Source: an uncultured Clostridia bacterium (lineage in GTDB: Bacteria; Bacillota; Clostridia; Christensenellales; UBA1242). Taken from it: a stretch of DNA of 35,362 nucleotides. This document shows positions 7,842 to 14,921 of the stretch, one piece after another; positions within the stretch are counted from its first letter, which is position 1, and every line of letters begins with the position of its first letter. Below the pieces are notes generated by a model. The model worked only from the letters and a program-made list of their open reading frames with translations, made no database searches and was not told where the DNA came from. The stretch covers positions 1 to 35,362 of the forward strand of contig CALVJT010000050.1 of assembly GCA_944332315.1 (NCBI GenBank), written 5' to 3'. The translations under genes were made by a program, and so were the position numbers.

Positions 7842-8756
7842 TTATGCATCGTTTTGTTCATTTACTTTGCCTGCTTGCAATTTTATTAAAGTGCTATCCA
7901 ATACTTTACCCTTTTTATCTAGTTTGCATAGGGCGTTTATGCTTTTATCCTCTAAGATTATTTTCAAAGCAAGGTCTGTATCTTTAATGCGCAACTTTTC
8001 CAAAAGTATTTTTACGATAATTTCGTCATCCACTGGCATTTTGTTTAGGTGTTTTACTATTGCCTTTTTAATTTCACCGGCGGTTTTAGGGGGTTTTATA
8101 AAGTACTTTAGCAAATCCATTTTACTTTCTTGCCCACGATATAATCTTAAAATATTTCCACGATGTCCATAAAACAGCAACAAAAGTAGCAGTGCTAGCA
8201 CTATATACAGCCCCACATTGTTGCCTTGTGGCACGAATATCATTTGCAGTACTACTAGTGTTGTGATAAACAACATCGAAATTGCGCTCATATACTTTAG
8301 CGCAAGCATACACAAAAAGCAAATTATAAACACAATTATAGTTAGTATTGGTTGCGCCACCAAAAATACGCCAAACATTGTGGCTACGCCTTTGCCACCC
8401 TTAAACTTATATATTACCGGAAAGTTATGCCCCAAAACTGATGCAAATCCGCACAAAAACAGCGCAAAGTAGCTTTCGTTTGTGCCCATTAAAACTATAT
8501 GATGCTCAATACCCGTGTATCCGCCAAACGCAAACACGGCAACAATTGCAGGCACAATGCCTTTTAGGATATCTAGCAAAAATACTAGTATGCCCGCCTT
8601 GCCACCAAGCGTGCGCAGAGTGTTTGTAGCCCCTGGGTTGCCACTGCCTTGCTTTGTGATATCCACATTTTGCTTCCACGCAATAATTCTAGCAAAATTG
8701 ATATTACCTAATAAATACGAAAGTATTGCTATTGCAATTAATAATGTAACTACCAT
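7842..8756 (-). CDS. plsY: glycerol-3-phosphate acyltransferase PlsY, long C-terminal tail
   Basis: Transfers acyl groups from acyl-phosphate to glycerol-3-phosphate, the first step of phospholipid synthesis. The three conserved parts are present: SGNPGATNTLRTLGGKAG (about 38-55), GHNFPVIYKFKGGKGVAT, and FYGHRGNILRLYRGQE near 205, with membrane segments between. Normal PlsY ends about here (~200 residues). This one has ~90 more, first a charged helical stretch (PPKTAGEIKKAIVKHLNKMP) and then the start of an NEQ-rich repeat cut by TAA. It works upstream of CdsA, which is encoded nearby. It sits where pyrH would normally lie between tsf and frr, and has its own promoter. Confidence 0.92.
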   Translation of the reverse strand: MVVTLLIAIAILSYLLGNINFARIIAWKQNVDITKQGSGNPGATNTLRTLGGKAGILVFLLDILKGIVPAIVAVFAFGGYTGIEHHIVLMGTNESYFALFLCGFASVLGHNFPVIYKFKGGKGVATMFGVFLVAQPILTIIVFIICFLCMLALKYMSAISMLFITTLVVLQMIFVPQGNNVGLYIVLALLLLLLFYGHRGNILRLYRGQESKMDLLKYFIKPPKTAGEIKKAIVKHLNKMPVDDEIIVKILLEKLRIKDTDLALKIILEDKSINALCKLDKKGKVLDSTLIKLQAGKVNEQNDA

Positions 8757-8779
8757 TTGATGAACTCCAATATTTTATT

Positions 8780-8808
8780 ATTTTATCATATTTTTTTTAT
8801 TATATCAA
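8780..8808 (-). promoter_or_regulatory. plsY promoter
   Basis: TTGATA (8803-8808), 17 bases, TAAAAT (8780-8785), shortly before TTGGAG and the ATG. Confidence 0.65.
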
Positions 8809-8874
8809 CCAATTACTACCAAAATTATTATAAATTGAATGGCTTGCATAAATTTTTATAACTAAGATAAAAAG

Positions 8875-8925
8875 TCTTTACTAACTAAATGTTTAACTAA
8901 CCACCACGAATAACAGAAAAAAATA
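8875..8925 (-). repeat. partial MITE-like repeat
   Basis: On minus it reads GTTATTCGTGGTGGTTAG then TTAAACATTTAG, the left half of the ~100-bp family. It abuts the hairpin at 8922-8950. Confidence 0.5.
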
Positions 8926-8950
8926 CCTCAACAAAAGTTGAGATATTTTA
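8922..8950. terminator. hairpin terminator on the plsY side of the structured element
   Basis: Arms AATACCTCAAC and GTTGAGATATT around AAAA, with T-rich flanks on both strands. It nearly duplicates the hairpin at 9232-9256, so the 230-bp element is bracketed by two matching terminators. Confidence 0.7.
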
Positions 8951-8995
8951 GGCTGTAGACAAATTAAATACTAGGGGATATTCCATCCAATTGAG

Positions 8996-9221
8996 CCCTA
9001 GTCCAAGGGCAAATATACTTAGGCTTACGCACTTATATAAAATAGAATATAAGTGCAAATATTAGCACTCACCTAAAGACCACGGGAGTGCTCATCAGCA
9101 CCCCTTGCACCCGTGGTTAAAAAACAACAAAAAATGTTTTTGTGTACAAAACACAATAATATTTTGCTTTCGCAAAAAGTAAATTATAATTTATATTGCG
9201 TTTTCTATTTGTAGTTTATCT
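8996..9221 (-). repeat. ~230-bp structured intergenic element, copy 2
   Basis: Full second copy of the element at 1-231. Hairpins GCCCT/AGGGC, GCACTT/AAGTGC, and GACCACGGG with CCCGTGGT are conserved; inside the last one the changes are in loops (CTC to ATC, GAA to GCA). It lies downstream of tsf, like copy 1 downstream of nifU, and is flanked by terminators on both sides. No reading frame is conserved between the copies. A structured RNA or a non-autonomous element of the IS200/IS605-derived kind are the main options. Confidence 0.75.
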
Positions 9222-9231
9222 ACAATATAAA

Positions 9232-9256
9232 ATACCTCAACAAAAGTTGAGGTATT
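9232..9256. terminator. tsf terminator
   Basis: Arms AATACCTCA and TGAGGTATT with a seven-base loop and T-rich flank, 96 bases after the tsf stop. Confidence 0.7.
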
Positions 9257-9352
9257 ATATAAAGTATATTATATTTATTAGAGTTTTAGATTAATTTTTA
9301 GGTTTTATTTATAAATTTTAATCTAAAACATTTTGCATAAAAACTTTAATAA

Positions 9353-9973
9353 TTATTCGTTCCAATTTCTTTTTTCCATACCCTCGCCAACTTCAAAGAC
9401 AACGAATCTGCGGATAGCAATCTTTTCGCCTGTTTGCATTGTTGCCTCGTTTACAAGGTCGGTGATTGTGATATCTGGGTTGCGGACATATTGTTGGTCG
9501 TTTAGGCAAACTTCTTTATAGAATTTTTCGATTCTACCCTCAACAATTTTATCCAAAATTGCCTCTGGCTTGCCTTCCTCGCGCGCTTGTGCACGAGCTA
9601 TTTCCTTTTCCTTATCCAACACTTCCGCTGGAACATCCTCGCGGGTTAGGTACTGAGGTCTTGCGGCTGCAATGTGCATTGCAATGTTGTTTACAAGTTC
9701 AACAAACTTATCAGTTTTGCTGACAAAATCTGTTTCGCAGTTCACTTCCACCATAACGCAGATTTGGCCTTGATTCATATGGTTGTACATACCAACTCTG
9801 CCGTTAGATGCAATGCGGTCGCTCTTTTTAGCGGCTTTTGCCATACCTTTTTCGCGCAACCAATCTACTGCTTTATCAAAATCTCCATCACATTCTACAA
9901 GTGCTTTTTTGCACTCCATCATACCTGCATCTGTTTTTGCTCTTAATTTCGCTACATCTTGTGCTGAAATCAT
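9353..9973 (-). CDS. tsf: elongation factor Ts, short form
   Basis: Nucleotide exchange factor that releases GDP from EF-Tu. The start has the UBA-like domain and the signature [38 protein letters not shown]. The core carries [17 protein letters not shown]. At 206 residues it is of the short class (as in Thermus), without the second core repeat found in ~290-residue forms. RBS AGGAGA. It follows rpsB as usual, but with a 255-base gap holding a large inverted repeat. Confidence 0.95.
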   Translation of the reverse strand: MISAQDVAKLRAKTDAGMMECKKALVECDGDFDKAVDWLREKGMAKAAKKSDRIASNGRVGMYNHMNQGQICVMVEVNCETDFVSKTDKFVELVNNIAMHIAAARPQYLTREDVPAEVLDKEKEIARAQAREEGKPEAILDKIVEGRIEKFYKEVCLNDQQYVRNPDITITDLVNEATMQTGEKIAIRRFVVFEVGEGMEKRNWNE

Positions 9974-10017
9974 AATTATTCTCCTAAATTTTTATTTTTT
10001 CCCTGCAAAAATTGTGC

Positions 10018-10057
10018 TTTTGCCACACAATATATGCATTTAGCACTTGTGGCAAAA
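10018..10057 (-). promoter_or_regulatory. inverted repeat in the tsf leader
   Basis: Ten-base arms TTTTGCCACA and TGTGGCAAAA around 20 bases. On minus, TTGCCA, 17 bases and TATTGT overlap it and could serve as a tsf promoter; the hairpin could also end or attenuate rpsB read-through. Confidence 0.45.
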
Positions 10058-10115
10058 ATAAATATGATTCTATAATAAATATTAAGGTATTGTTGTAGTT
10101 ATTATCATTTATATA

Positions 10116-10148
10116 AGTTTGCCCCAAAATTTACATAGAATCACAAAA
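10116..10148 (+). repeat. short ~34-bp dispersed repeat, copy 1
   Basis: AGTTTGCCCCAAAATTT then ACATAGAATCACAAAA; relatives at 11501-11534 and 21202-21235. Confidence 0.5.
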
Positions 10149-10228
10149 TAAATTGTAAATTATACTATTTTTACCCTGCACCTACAAAATACAAATTACT
10201 ATTTATATATGGATTTTGGCATTAAGAA

Positions 10229-11173
10229 TTACTTTTTCTGCTCGCTTTCGGCTACCTTTTCCTCGATAGTTTTTTCTTTAGGCTCCTCTGCTTTTTCTGC
10301 CTTTTCCTCTTTTACTTCGGCTTTCTTTTCCTTATTATCCTTTTTAGCAGGCTTTTTAGATTTCTTTTTAGCCTTTTTGTTTGCTGCGTCCTCGGCAAGT
10401 TCGCTTTCAACGGCAGCGGTGATATCGGCAGTTTCAAGCGCGCTCTTTAGGTCGATTTCCTCATCGTCAAAAGCGCTTCTATCAATTTCAATGCCCTCGC
10501 GTGCCTCGATTACCGCATCGGCAATAGAGCCTGCAATCAACTTGATTGCACGAATTGCATCATCGTTACCAGGGATGCAGATATCTACATCATCTGGGTC
10601 GCAGTTTGTATCAATAAGCCCGATTAAAGGCACATTCATAAGGTGCGCTTCTTTAATAGCAATAGCCTCTTTTTTAGAGTCTACAACAAAAATAACGCCC
10701 GGCATTGTTGTCATATCGCGGATACCGTTTAGGTTTTTAGCAAGTTTTTCGTGCTCTTGCTTTAATTTTAGAACTTCCTTTTTAGGCAACAAATCGAACT
10801 CGCCTGTCTTTTCCATTTGCTCAATCTTTTTCATTTTGTCAACGCTTGTGCGAATGGTCTTAAAGTTTGTAAGCGTTCCGCCAAGCCAACGGTTGTTGAT
10901 GTAGAACATTCCGCAACGCTTTGCTTCCTGCTCAATTGCCTCGCTAGCCTGCTTTTTGGTGCCGACAAACAAAACTGTCTTGCCCTCTTTTACAATTTCC
11001 TTTACAAAGTTATAAGCTTGCTCGGCAAGTTTTACAGTGTCCTCAAGGTTAATGATGTGGATATCATTTCTTGAGGTAAAGATATACTTTTTCATTTTAG
11101 GGTTCCATTTTCTTGTCTGATGCCCGAAGTGAACCCCAGCTTCAAGCAACTGTTTCATAGATATTATTGGCAT
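10229..11173 (-). CDS. rpsB: 30S ribosomal protein S2 with charged tail
   Basis: Small-subunit protein bridging head and body. Visible are [51 protein letters not shown] and [17 protein letters not shown], and [17 protein letters not shown]2 is normally 230-255 residues; here 314, with an extra Lys/Glu/Ala-rich tail from about 255 ([19 protein letters not shown]). Strong GAGGAGG site before the ATG. A folded leader and promoter precede it. The tail is low-complexity and likely disordered. Confidence 0.96.
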   Translation of the reverse strand: MPIISMKQLLEAGVHFGHQTRKWNPKMKKYIFTSRNDIHIINLEDTVKLAEQAYNFVKEIVKEGKTVLFVGTKKQASEAIEQEAKRCGMFYINNRWLGGTLTNFKTIRTSVDKMKKIEQMEKTGEFDLLPKKEVLKLKQEHEKLAKNLNGIRDMTTMPGVIFVVDSKKEAIAIKEAHLMNVPLIGLIDTNCDPDDVDICIPGNDDAIRAIKLIAGSIADAVIEAREGIEIDRSAFDDEEIDLKSALETADITAAVESELAEDAANKKAKKKSKKPAKKDNKEKKAEVKEEKAEKAEEPKEKTIEEKVAESEQKK

Positions 11174-11200
11174 AACTTTATTTCCTCCTCGTTTTGCTTC

Positions 11201-11263
11201 CTCAAAGGTTAAAAACTCCGTAAAGAACCTAATTTAGGCACGACTTTACGAATGCTCTTTGAG
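11201..11263 (-). promoter_or_regulatory. rpsB 5' leader, candidate S2 autoregulatory RNA
   Basis: Three nested, collinear stems: CTCAAAG (11257-11263 on minus) with CTTTGAG (11201-11207); CGTAAAG with CTTTACG (11244-11250/11219-11225); and CCTAA/TTAGG at the tip. It lies between promoter and ribosome site. No downstream terminator is seen, so control would be at translation. Binding of S2 is inferred from position. Confidence 0.6.
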
Positions 11264-11269
11264 TGAATT

Positions 11270-11298
11270 ATATTATGAACGATAGTAGTTTATCACAA
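11270..11298 (-). promoter_or_regulatory. rpsB promoter
   Basis: TTGTGA (11293-11298), 17 bases, TAATAT (11270-11275); an overlapping TATAAT at 11267-11272 is an alternative -10. Confidence 0.55.
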
Positions 11299-11500
11299 AA
11301 CAAAAAAAAATGCAATAATTTTTATGCACTTTTCTTTAATATTGCATATTGCGTTAAATGTTGGGGTTTATTTTTTGAGGAATAAGTAAAACCCCAATTA
11401 CCCTCATCAACGCCCCTATATTGTTTAGAACCCAATTAATCCTATAATCAATATTGGGGTATTGATGTAATTTAATTAGATTTTGTCTATTAAGTATGTG

Positions 11501-11534
11501 AGTTTGCGCCAACATTTTGCATGTAATCACAAAA
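11501..11534 (+). repeat. short ~34-bp dispersed repeat, copy 2
   Basis: AGTTTGCGCCAACATTTTGC then ATGTAATCACAAAA; directly followed by MITE-like copy B. Confidence 0.5.
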
Positions 11535-11536
11535 AA

Positions 11537-11638
11537 GGTTCTATAATATTCGTGGGGGTTAGTTAAAAATTTAGCAGAAAAAGATTAGCAAAAGTTTGAA
11601 CTTATAACTTGCTATACCCCTTTTAATAATTAAGAACC
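11537..11638 (+). repeat. MITE-like ~100-bp repeat, copy B
   Basis: Left end GGTTCTATAATATTCGTGGG, right end TTTTAATAATTAAGAACC; inner signature TTTAGCAGAAAAAGATTAGC. It begins 3' of the rplS terminator, only five bases away. Confidence 0.85.
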
Positions 11639-11642
11639 AAAA

Positions 11643-11670
11643 CAAAAAAAAGAAGCTTTGGGGCTTCTTA
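11643..11670 (-). terminator. rplS terminator
   Basis: AAGAAGCC, short loop, GCTTCTT, then a long T run on minus, right after the rplS stop. Confidence 0.85.
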
Positions 11671-11673
11671 AAA

Positions 11674-12018
11674 TTACTGTACAACTGGTCTGATTTTTGC
11701 TTTTTTGCCAGTTAGACCGCGTATATAGTGCAACTTTGCTCTGCGCACTTTACCGTGCCTTACAACTTCCACTTTATCAATTCTTGGCGAGTGCACTGGG
11801 AATGTTCTTTCCACGCCTACGCCATAGGACATACGCCTTACTGTGAATGTTTCGCGCACACTGCCGTTCTTTTTAGCAATTACATCGCCTTCGAATACTT
11901 GTATACGCTCTTTATCGCCTTCGACAATTTTTACATACACTTTGACGGTATCGCCCACTTTGATTTCTGGAACATTAGCTTTTTGATACTCTTTTTCGAT
12001 AACATCAATAATGTTCAT
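11674..12018 (-). CDS. rplS: 50S ribosomal protein L19
   Basis: Large-subunit protein at the subunit interface. It matches the family throughout: [88 protein letters not shown]. 114 residues, normal length. Single-gene unit with its own promoter, leader and terminator. RBS AGGAGGT. Confidence 0.97.
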   Translation of the reverse strand: MNIIDVIEKEYQKANVPEIKVGDTVKVYVKIVEGDKERIQVFEGDVIAKKNGSVRETFTVRRMSYGVGVERTFPVHSPRIDKVEVVRHGKVRRAKLHYIRGLTGKKAKIRPVVQ

Positions 12019-12103
12019 GACTTTTCACCTCCTACTTTATTAGCGTTCGTATAGAATAATATCACGCAAAATTCGCGCCTATAGAGGACCGCCCGAAGTC
12101 ATT
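12019..12103 (-). promoter_or_regulatory. rplS 5' leader, L19-leader-like
   Basis: About 85 bases between the predicted start site and the ATG. GACTT at its start can pair with AAGTC just before the ATG, closing a fold that includes the AGGAGGT site. L19 leaders are known upstream of rplS in Bacillota; membership here rests on position and this pairing only. Confidence 0.45.
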
Positions 12104-12109
12104 GCAAAT

Positions 12110-12138
12110 AGTATATCATATCCACATCATAAAATCAA
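12110..12138 (-). promoter_or_regulatory. rplS promoter
   Basis: TTGATT (12133-12138), 17 bases, TATACT (12110-12115). Confidence 0.75.
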
Positions 12139-12379
12139 GCATTTTAGCCAAATTTATTTGTTTATTTGGTTTGGTGGTATTGTAAGTTATAAAATGCTCT
12201 TTCTACCCTTACAAATATTATAAACTTTTATTTTATATTTTATAGTAAAGGGGCATATTATAAAAACAAACATTGCGCATATTAATTTTGTGTATATGTA
12301 GTTGATTAAGCAGTTGCCCACTATATTCCGCATAGAAACATATAGGTGCTCTACAAATTGGCGCGCGCCTAAAAAAGAA
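12139..12379. other. gene-free AT-rich stretch upstream of rplS
   Basis: No gene seen. A stretch near 12175-12240 (GGTGGTATTGTAAGTTATAA, CTTTCTACCCTTACAAATAT) resembles decayed MITE-like sequence. With the repeat, C-tract and terminator that follow, it fills the ~620 bases between rplS and the 617-residue gene. Confidence 0.4.
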
Positions 12380-12452
12380 TAAAGTTTTTATGATATTTGT
12401 GATAAATAAATATTTAATTAATATCTCACTATACTATCATTAATAATAAAGT
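12380..12452 (+). repeat. decayed MITE-like repeat
   Basis: The right end is kept: CTCACTATACTATCATTAAT then AATAAAGTCC; the left half is eroded. It stands next to a 13-base C tract and a terminator. Confidence 0.5.
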
Positions 12453-12465
12453 CCCCCCCCCCCCC
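12453..12465. repeat. 13-base C homopolymer
   Basis: Thirteen C in a row followed by eight A, in AT-rich DNA. It may be slippage-prone in the cell or an assembly artefact. No coding frame depends on it. Confidence 0.8.
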
Positions 12466-12468
12466 AAA

Positions 12469-12506
12469 AAAAACAAAAAGACAATGGCTTGTCTTTTTTG
12501 TTTTTA
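12469..12506 (-). terminator. terminator after the 617-residue gene
   Basis: Long arms AACAAAAAGACAA and TTGTCTTTTTTGTT around TGGC; a T run follows on minus. Confidence 0.75.
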
Positions 12507-12636
12507 ATCAAAAATTAATTTTAATCAATATGGATAATGATGCAGTTGGCTATTATTTAGCACTGCATACACCATCATATTGCATATAAACTATTTTATT
12601 CAAAAGTTTTATAATATTAATCAAACAGATACAAAA

Positions 12637-14490
12637 TTATTTTTCTGGTGCAGGTCTAGCGGTTCTATCGAACTGTTTAGACATAAATTCTTTATTAATC
12701 TCGCTAGTTGGTTTACCTTTAATTTCATGCTCTTCGGCAGTTGGAGTGTTGATGCTCAAGCTTGGCATACTTCTGAGTTCCTCGACCAATTCCTCTTTTG
12801 TAAATGTACCGTTGCCTGTCATTTCCTCAATCACTTTGATTATTTCCACTGTAGAACTTGGGCTAGTTTCATCGGTTTTGATGTAGTAGGTGCGGTGCAA
12901 CTCGAACATCTCTTTTAAGAATGCGCTGTGCATTTGTTTTTGGCTTTCCTCTAGTTCTTTTTCGCTCGTAACTTTGGTACTTAGGCCCGTGTTTACAGAA
13001 TAGGTGTTAAAACCTTCCTTTTTCCATGAGGTGATGCGGAAGCCACTACAATTTTTATTCTTGAAGTTTTCGGCGCCAAAGCTTTCGAGGTTACGCGTAT
13101 AGACATATGCTTTTTGCAAATCGTCAAATTCTTTATAGATAGATACATTTGGGCTATCCAAATCTAATTGCACATAGTATTTTGAATTTACGACAGTGCC
13201 ATCAATACTTTCCTTATCCAAATAGCGTTCGGCATTAGAAACAGATTTGTTAAAATCGGAGTAGGCATCTGCAATATTTTTCATTCTATCGGCATACTCT
13301 GGTTTTTCTTTTACTTCCTTATAGAACCCCTCGTAGTCACCCAAAGATACGCCTTTACGCACTGGCAAAGGCATTTTTTCGACGCTCTCATTTTGCAATT
13401 TATCTAAATATTTTTCCTTTGTCATTAAAGGTGAGCGGACAAAGCGAGGTTGCAGACTTTCCATAACATCCTTTTTAGGGTTATAGGCAACAAGTTCATC
13501 CTCGGTGTTGGCTGAACCAATACTTTCGGCAACTAGCCTTAGCCTTGCAAAGATGTTCATATCGCCGGTAGACCTTTCGACATATGCTGGCATACCGGTA
13601 GCCTCTGGGCTATCGTAAGAACTTTCGTACTCGTGCATAAAGTGCTTTGCATAAAATCTTTTTAGCGCCCCTTTAGATGCTCCGTAGGCATAGATACCTG
13701 TTCTACCTACAGCGCCAATACCCAAAGCGGTTGCTCCTGCCACCTTTTTAGCCCCGCGCACAGTTTTTTTCCTTGCACTGCGGTATGCCATATTATCCTT
13801 AAAATCTTGCACACTGGTGCCAACTTTACCCTCGATATTATGATAATCTACATAATCCTCGTGCAGTTCGTCATAAACTCTGCGGTATTTTTCGAACTTT
13901 TTCATACGGTGGTCGTATATTCTTGAGCCTGGGGCAGTAAAACGGCCTAAGCCAGTTTTAGCCTCTGCTTCGGCATACACTGCATCATCGGCATTAAGTT
14001 CGTGCTTTTCCACATCATATGTGGCATAAAGTTTTGCAGCAAGACGCTTAGTTTTTGTTGCGTACATATCGTGCACACGATTAAACTTTGCTAAGTTTTT
14101 ATCGCGCTTTTTGGTTAGGCTAGCGTATTTTCTATCGGAATAATCTTTATCCTCTAGTTTAGCTTGAATTTTTGCTGCTTTTTGTACACTGCGCTCTGCT
14201 TTATAGAGTTTATTATCTTTTCTTAACAAAGCGTACTGTGCGGCAAGCGGAACACTTGTTAAAACCGCGCCACTCACTAGTGTGGTACTTACGGATAGTA
14301 GCGTAAAGTATGTAGGTGCAGCAATCAACGGCCCTATTGCTGGCACTAGCATTGCTAGAGCACCACCTACGCCTGCTACGGCGCCCACTGTTATGTAGGA
14401 AGCTGTTCTCTTTTTAAGTGATAAATCGTTGCGTGCTGCTCTAAAATAATCTTTGTTTTCTCTTTCCACTATATAAGTTCTTAAATTCAT
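12637..14490 (-). CDS. unrecognised 617-residue membrane-anchored protein
   Basis: I do not recognise a family. The N-terminus is basic (about 1-30), then two adjacent hydrophobic segments (about 32-58 and 60-86, rich in Gly/Ala/Val). A long charged region rich in Lys, Arg, Tyr and Ala follows (about 90-245), likely helical or coiled. A short Gly/Ala segment (KKVAGATALGIGAVGRTGIY, ~250-270) could touch a membrane. The rest is soluble and mixed, ending in a Pro/Lys/Glu-rich tail. There are no obvious catalytic motifs, cysteine clusters or nucleotide-binding loops. RBS AAAGGGG and a near-consensus promoter suggest strong expression. Single-gene unit with its own terminator. A cytoplasmic scaffold tied to the membrane is one possibility only. 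Confidence 0.85.
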   Translation of the reverse strand: MNLRTYIVERENKDYFRAARNDLSLKKRTASYITVGAVAGVGGALAMLVPAIGPLIAAPTYFTLLSVSTTLVSGAVLTSVPLAAQYALLRKDNKLYKAERSVQKAAKIQAKLEDKDYSDRKYASLTKKRDKNLAKFNRVHDMYATKTKRLAAKLYATYDVEKHELNADDAVYAEAEAKTGLGRFTAPGSRIYDHRMKKFEKYRRVYDELHEDYVDYHNIEGKVGTSVQDFKDNMAYRSARKKTVRGAKKVAGATALGIGAVGRTGIYAYGASKGALKRFYAKHFMHEYESSYDSPEATGMPAYVERSTGDMNIFARLRLVAESIGSANTEDELVAYNPKKDVMESLQPRFVRSPLMTKEKYLDKLQNESVEKMPLPVRKGVSLGDYEGFYKEVKEKPEYADRMKNIADAYSDFNKSVSNAERYLDKESIDGTVVNSKYYVQLDLDSPNVSIYKEFDDLQKAYVYTRNLESFGAENFKNKNCSGFRITSWKKEGFNTYSVNTGLSTKVTSEKELEESQKQMHSAFLKEMFELHRTYYIKTDETSPSSTVEIIKVIEEMTGNGTFTKEELVEELRSMPSLSINTPTAEEHEIKGKPTSEINKEFMSKQFDRTARPAPEK

Positions 14491-14517
14491 AATAAAAACC
14501 CCTTTCTATTTGCCTAT

Positions 14518-14546
14518 AGTATATAATAATTTTATAAATTTGTCAA
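14518..14546 (-). promoter_or_regulatory. promoter of the 617-residue gene
   Basis: TTGACA (14541-14546), 17 bases, TATACT (14518-14523): one of the best promoters in the window. Confidence 0.8.
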
Positions 14547-14875
14547 TAGTGTATGGCAAATATTTATTGATAGATAATTTTGCTTTTACGATGAGTTCGA
14601 TATGCTAACTTAATTTATTTATAAAGGTATATTATTTTCTATATCATTATATATAATACGCAACTATTTGATATTTACAATATATGCTACTTTTTGATAT
14701 TACATATCTACAATGCGTGTTTATAAATACTATCTATTTTTTATACAAATTAAATTACTTTACATTTTTATTATTTATTTAATTTATGCTTAAAGCAGGC
14801 AAAATATACAATTATCTATAGTAAAATGTGATACTATTCGGTTACTCAAAAATTTAACGGCGTTTACAAATTTGC
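14547..14875. other. AT-rich divergent intergenic region
   Basis: No gene seen. It separates the divergent 617-residue gene and nifJ. Two loose direct repeats of TTTGATATTTACA type occur near 14666-14715; nothing else stands out. Confidence 0.5.
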
Positions 14876-14904
14876 TTGCTAAAATATTTACAAATGTATA
14901 TAAT
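14876..14904 (+). promoter_or_regulatory. nifJ promoter
   Basis: TTGCTA (14876-14881), 17 bases, TATAAT (14899-14904). The predicted start site is only ~11 bases before the ATG, with TTGAGG between, so the leader would be very short. Confidence 0.55.
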
Positions 14905-14921
14905 AATACTTGAGGCTTATT

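Noticed and set aside
7555-8172. Plus-strand open frame with Phe-Cys-Ser repeats
   Set aside because: It is the reverse strand of the plsY tail repeat; composition is unnatural and there is no ribosome site.
8996-9221. CTGATGAG on the minus strand suggesting a hammerhead ribozyme
   Set aside because: The other copy reads CTGAGGAG at this place, and no GAAA-containing partner strand fits the fold.
10209-10904. Long plus-strand open frame opposite rpsB
   Set aside because: Shadow of the Lys/Glu/Ala-rich S2 coding sequence.
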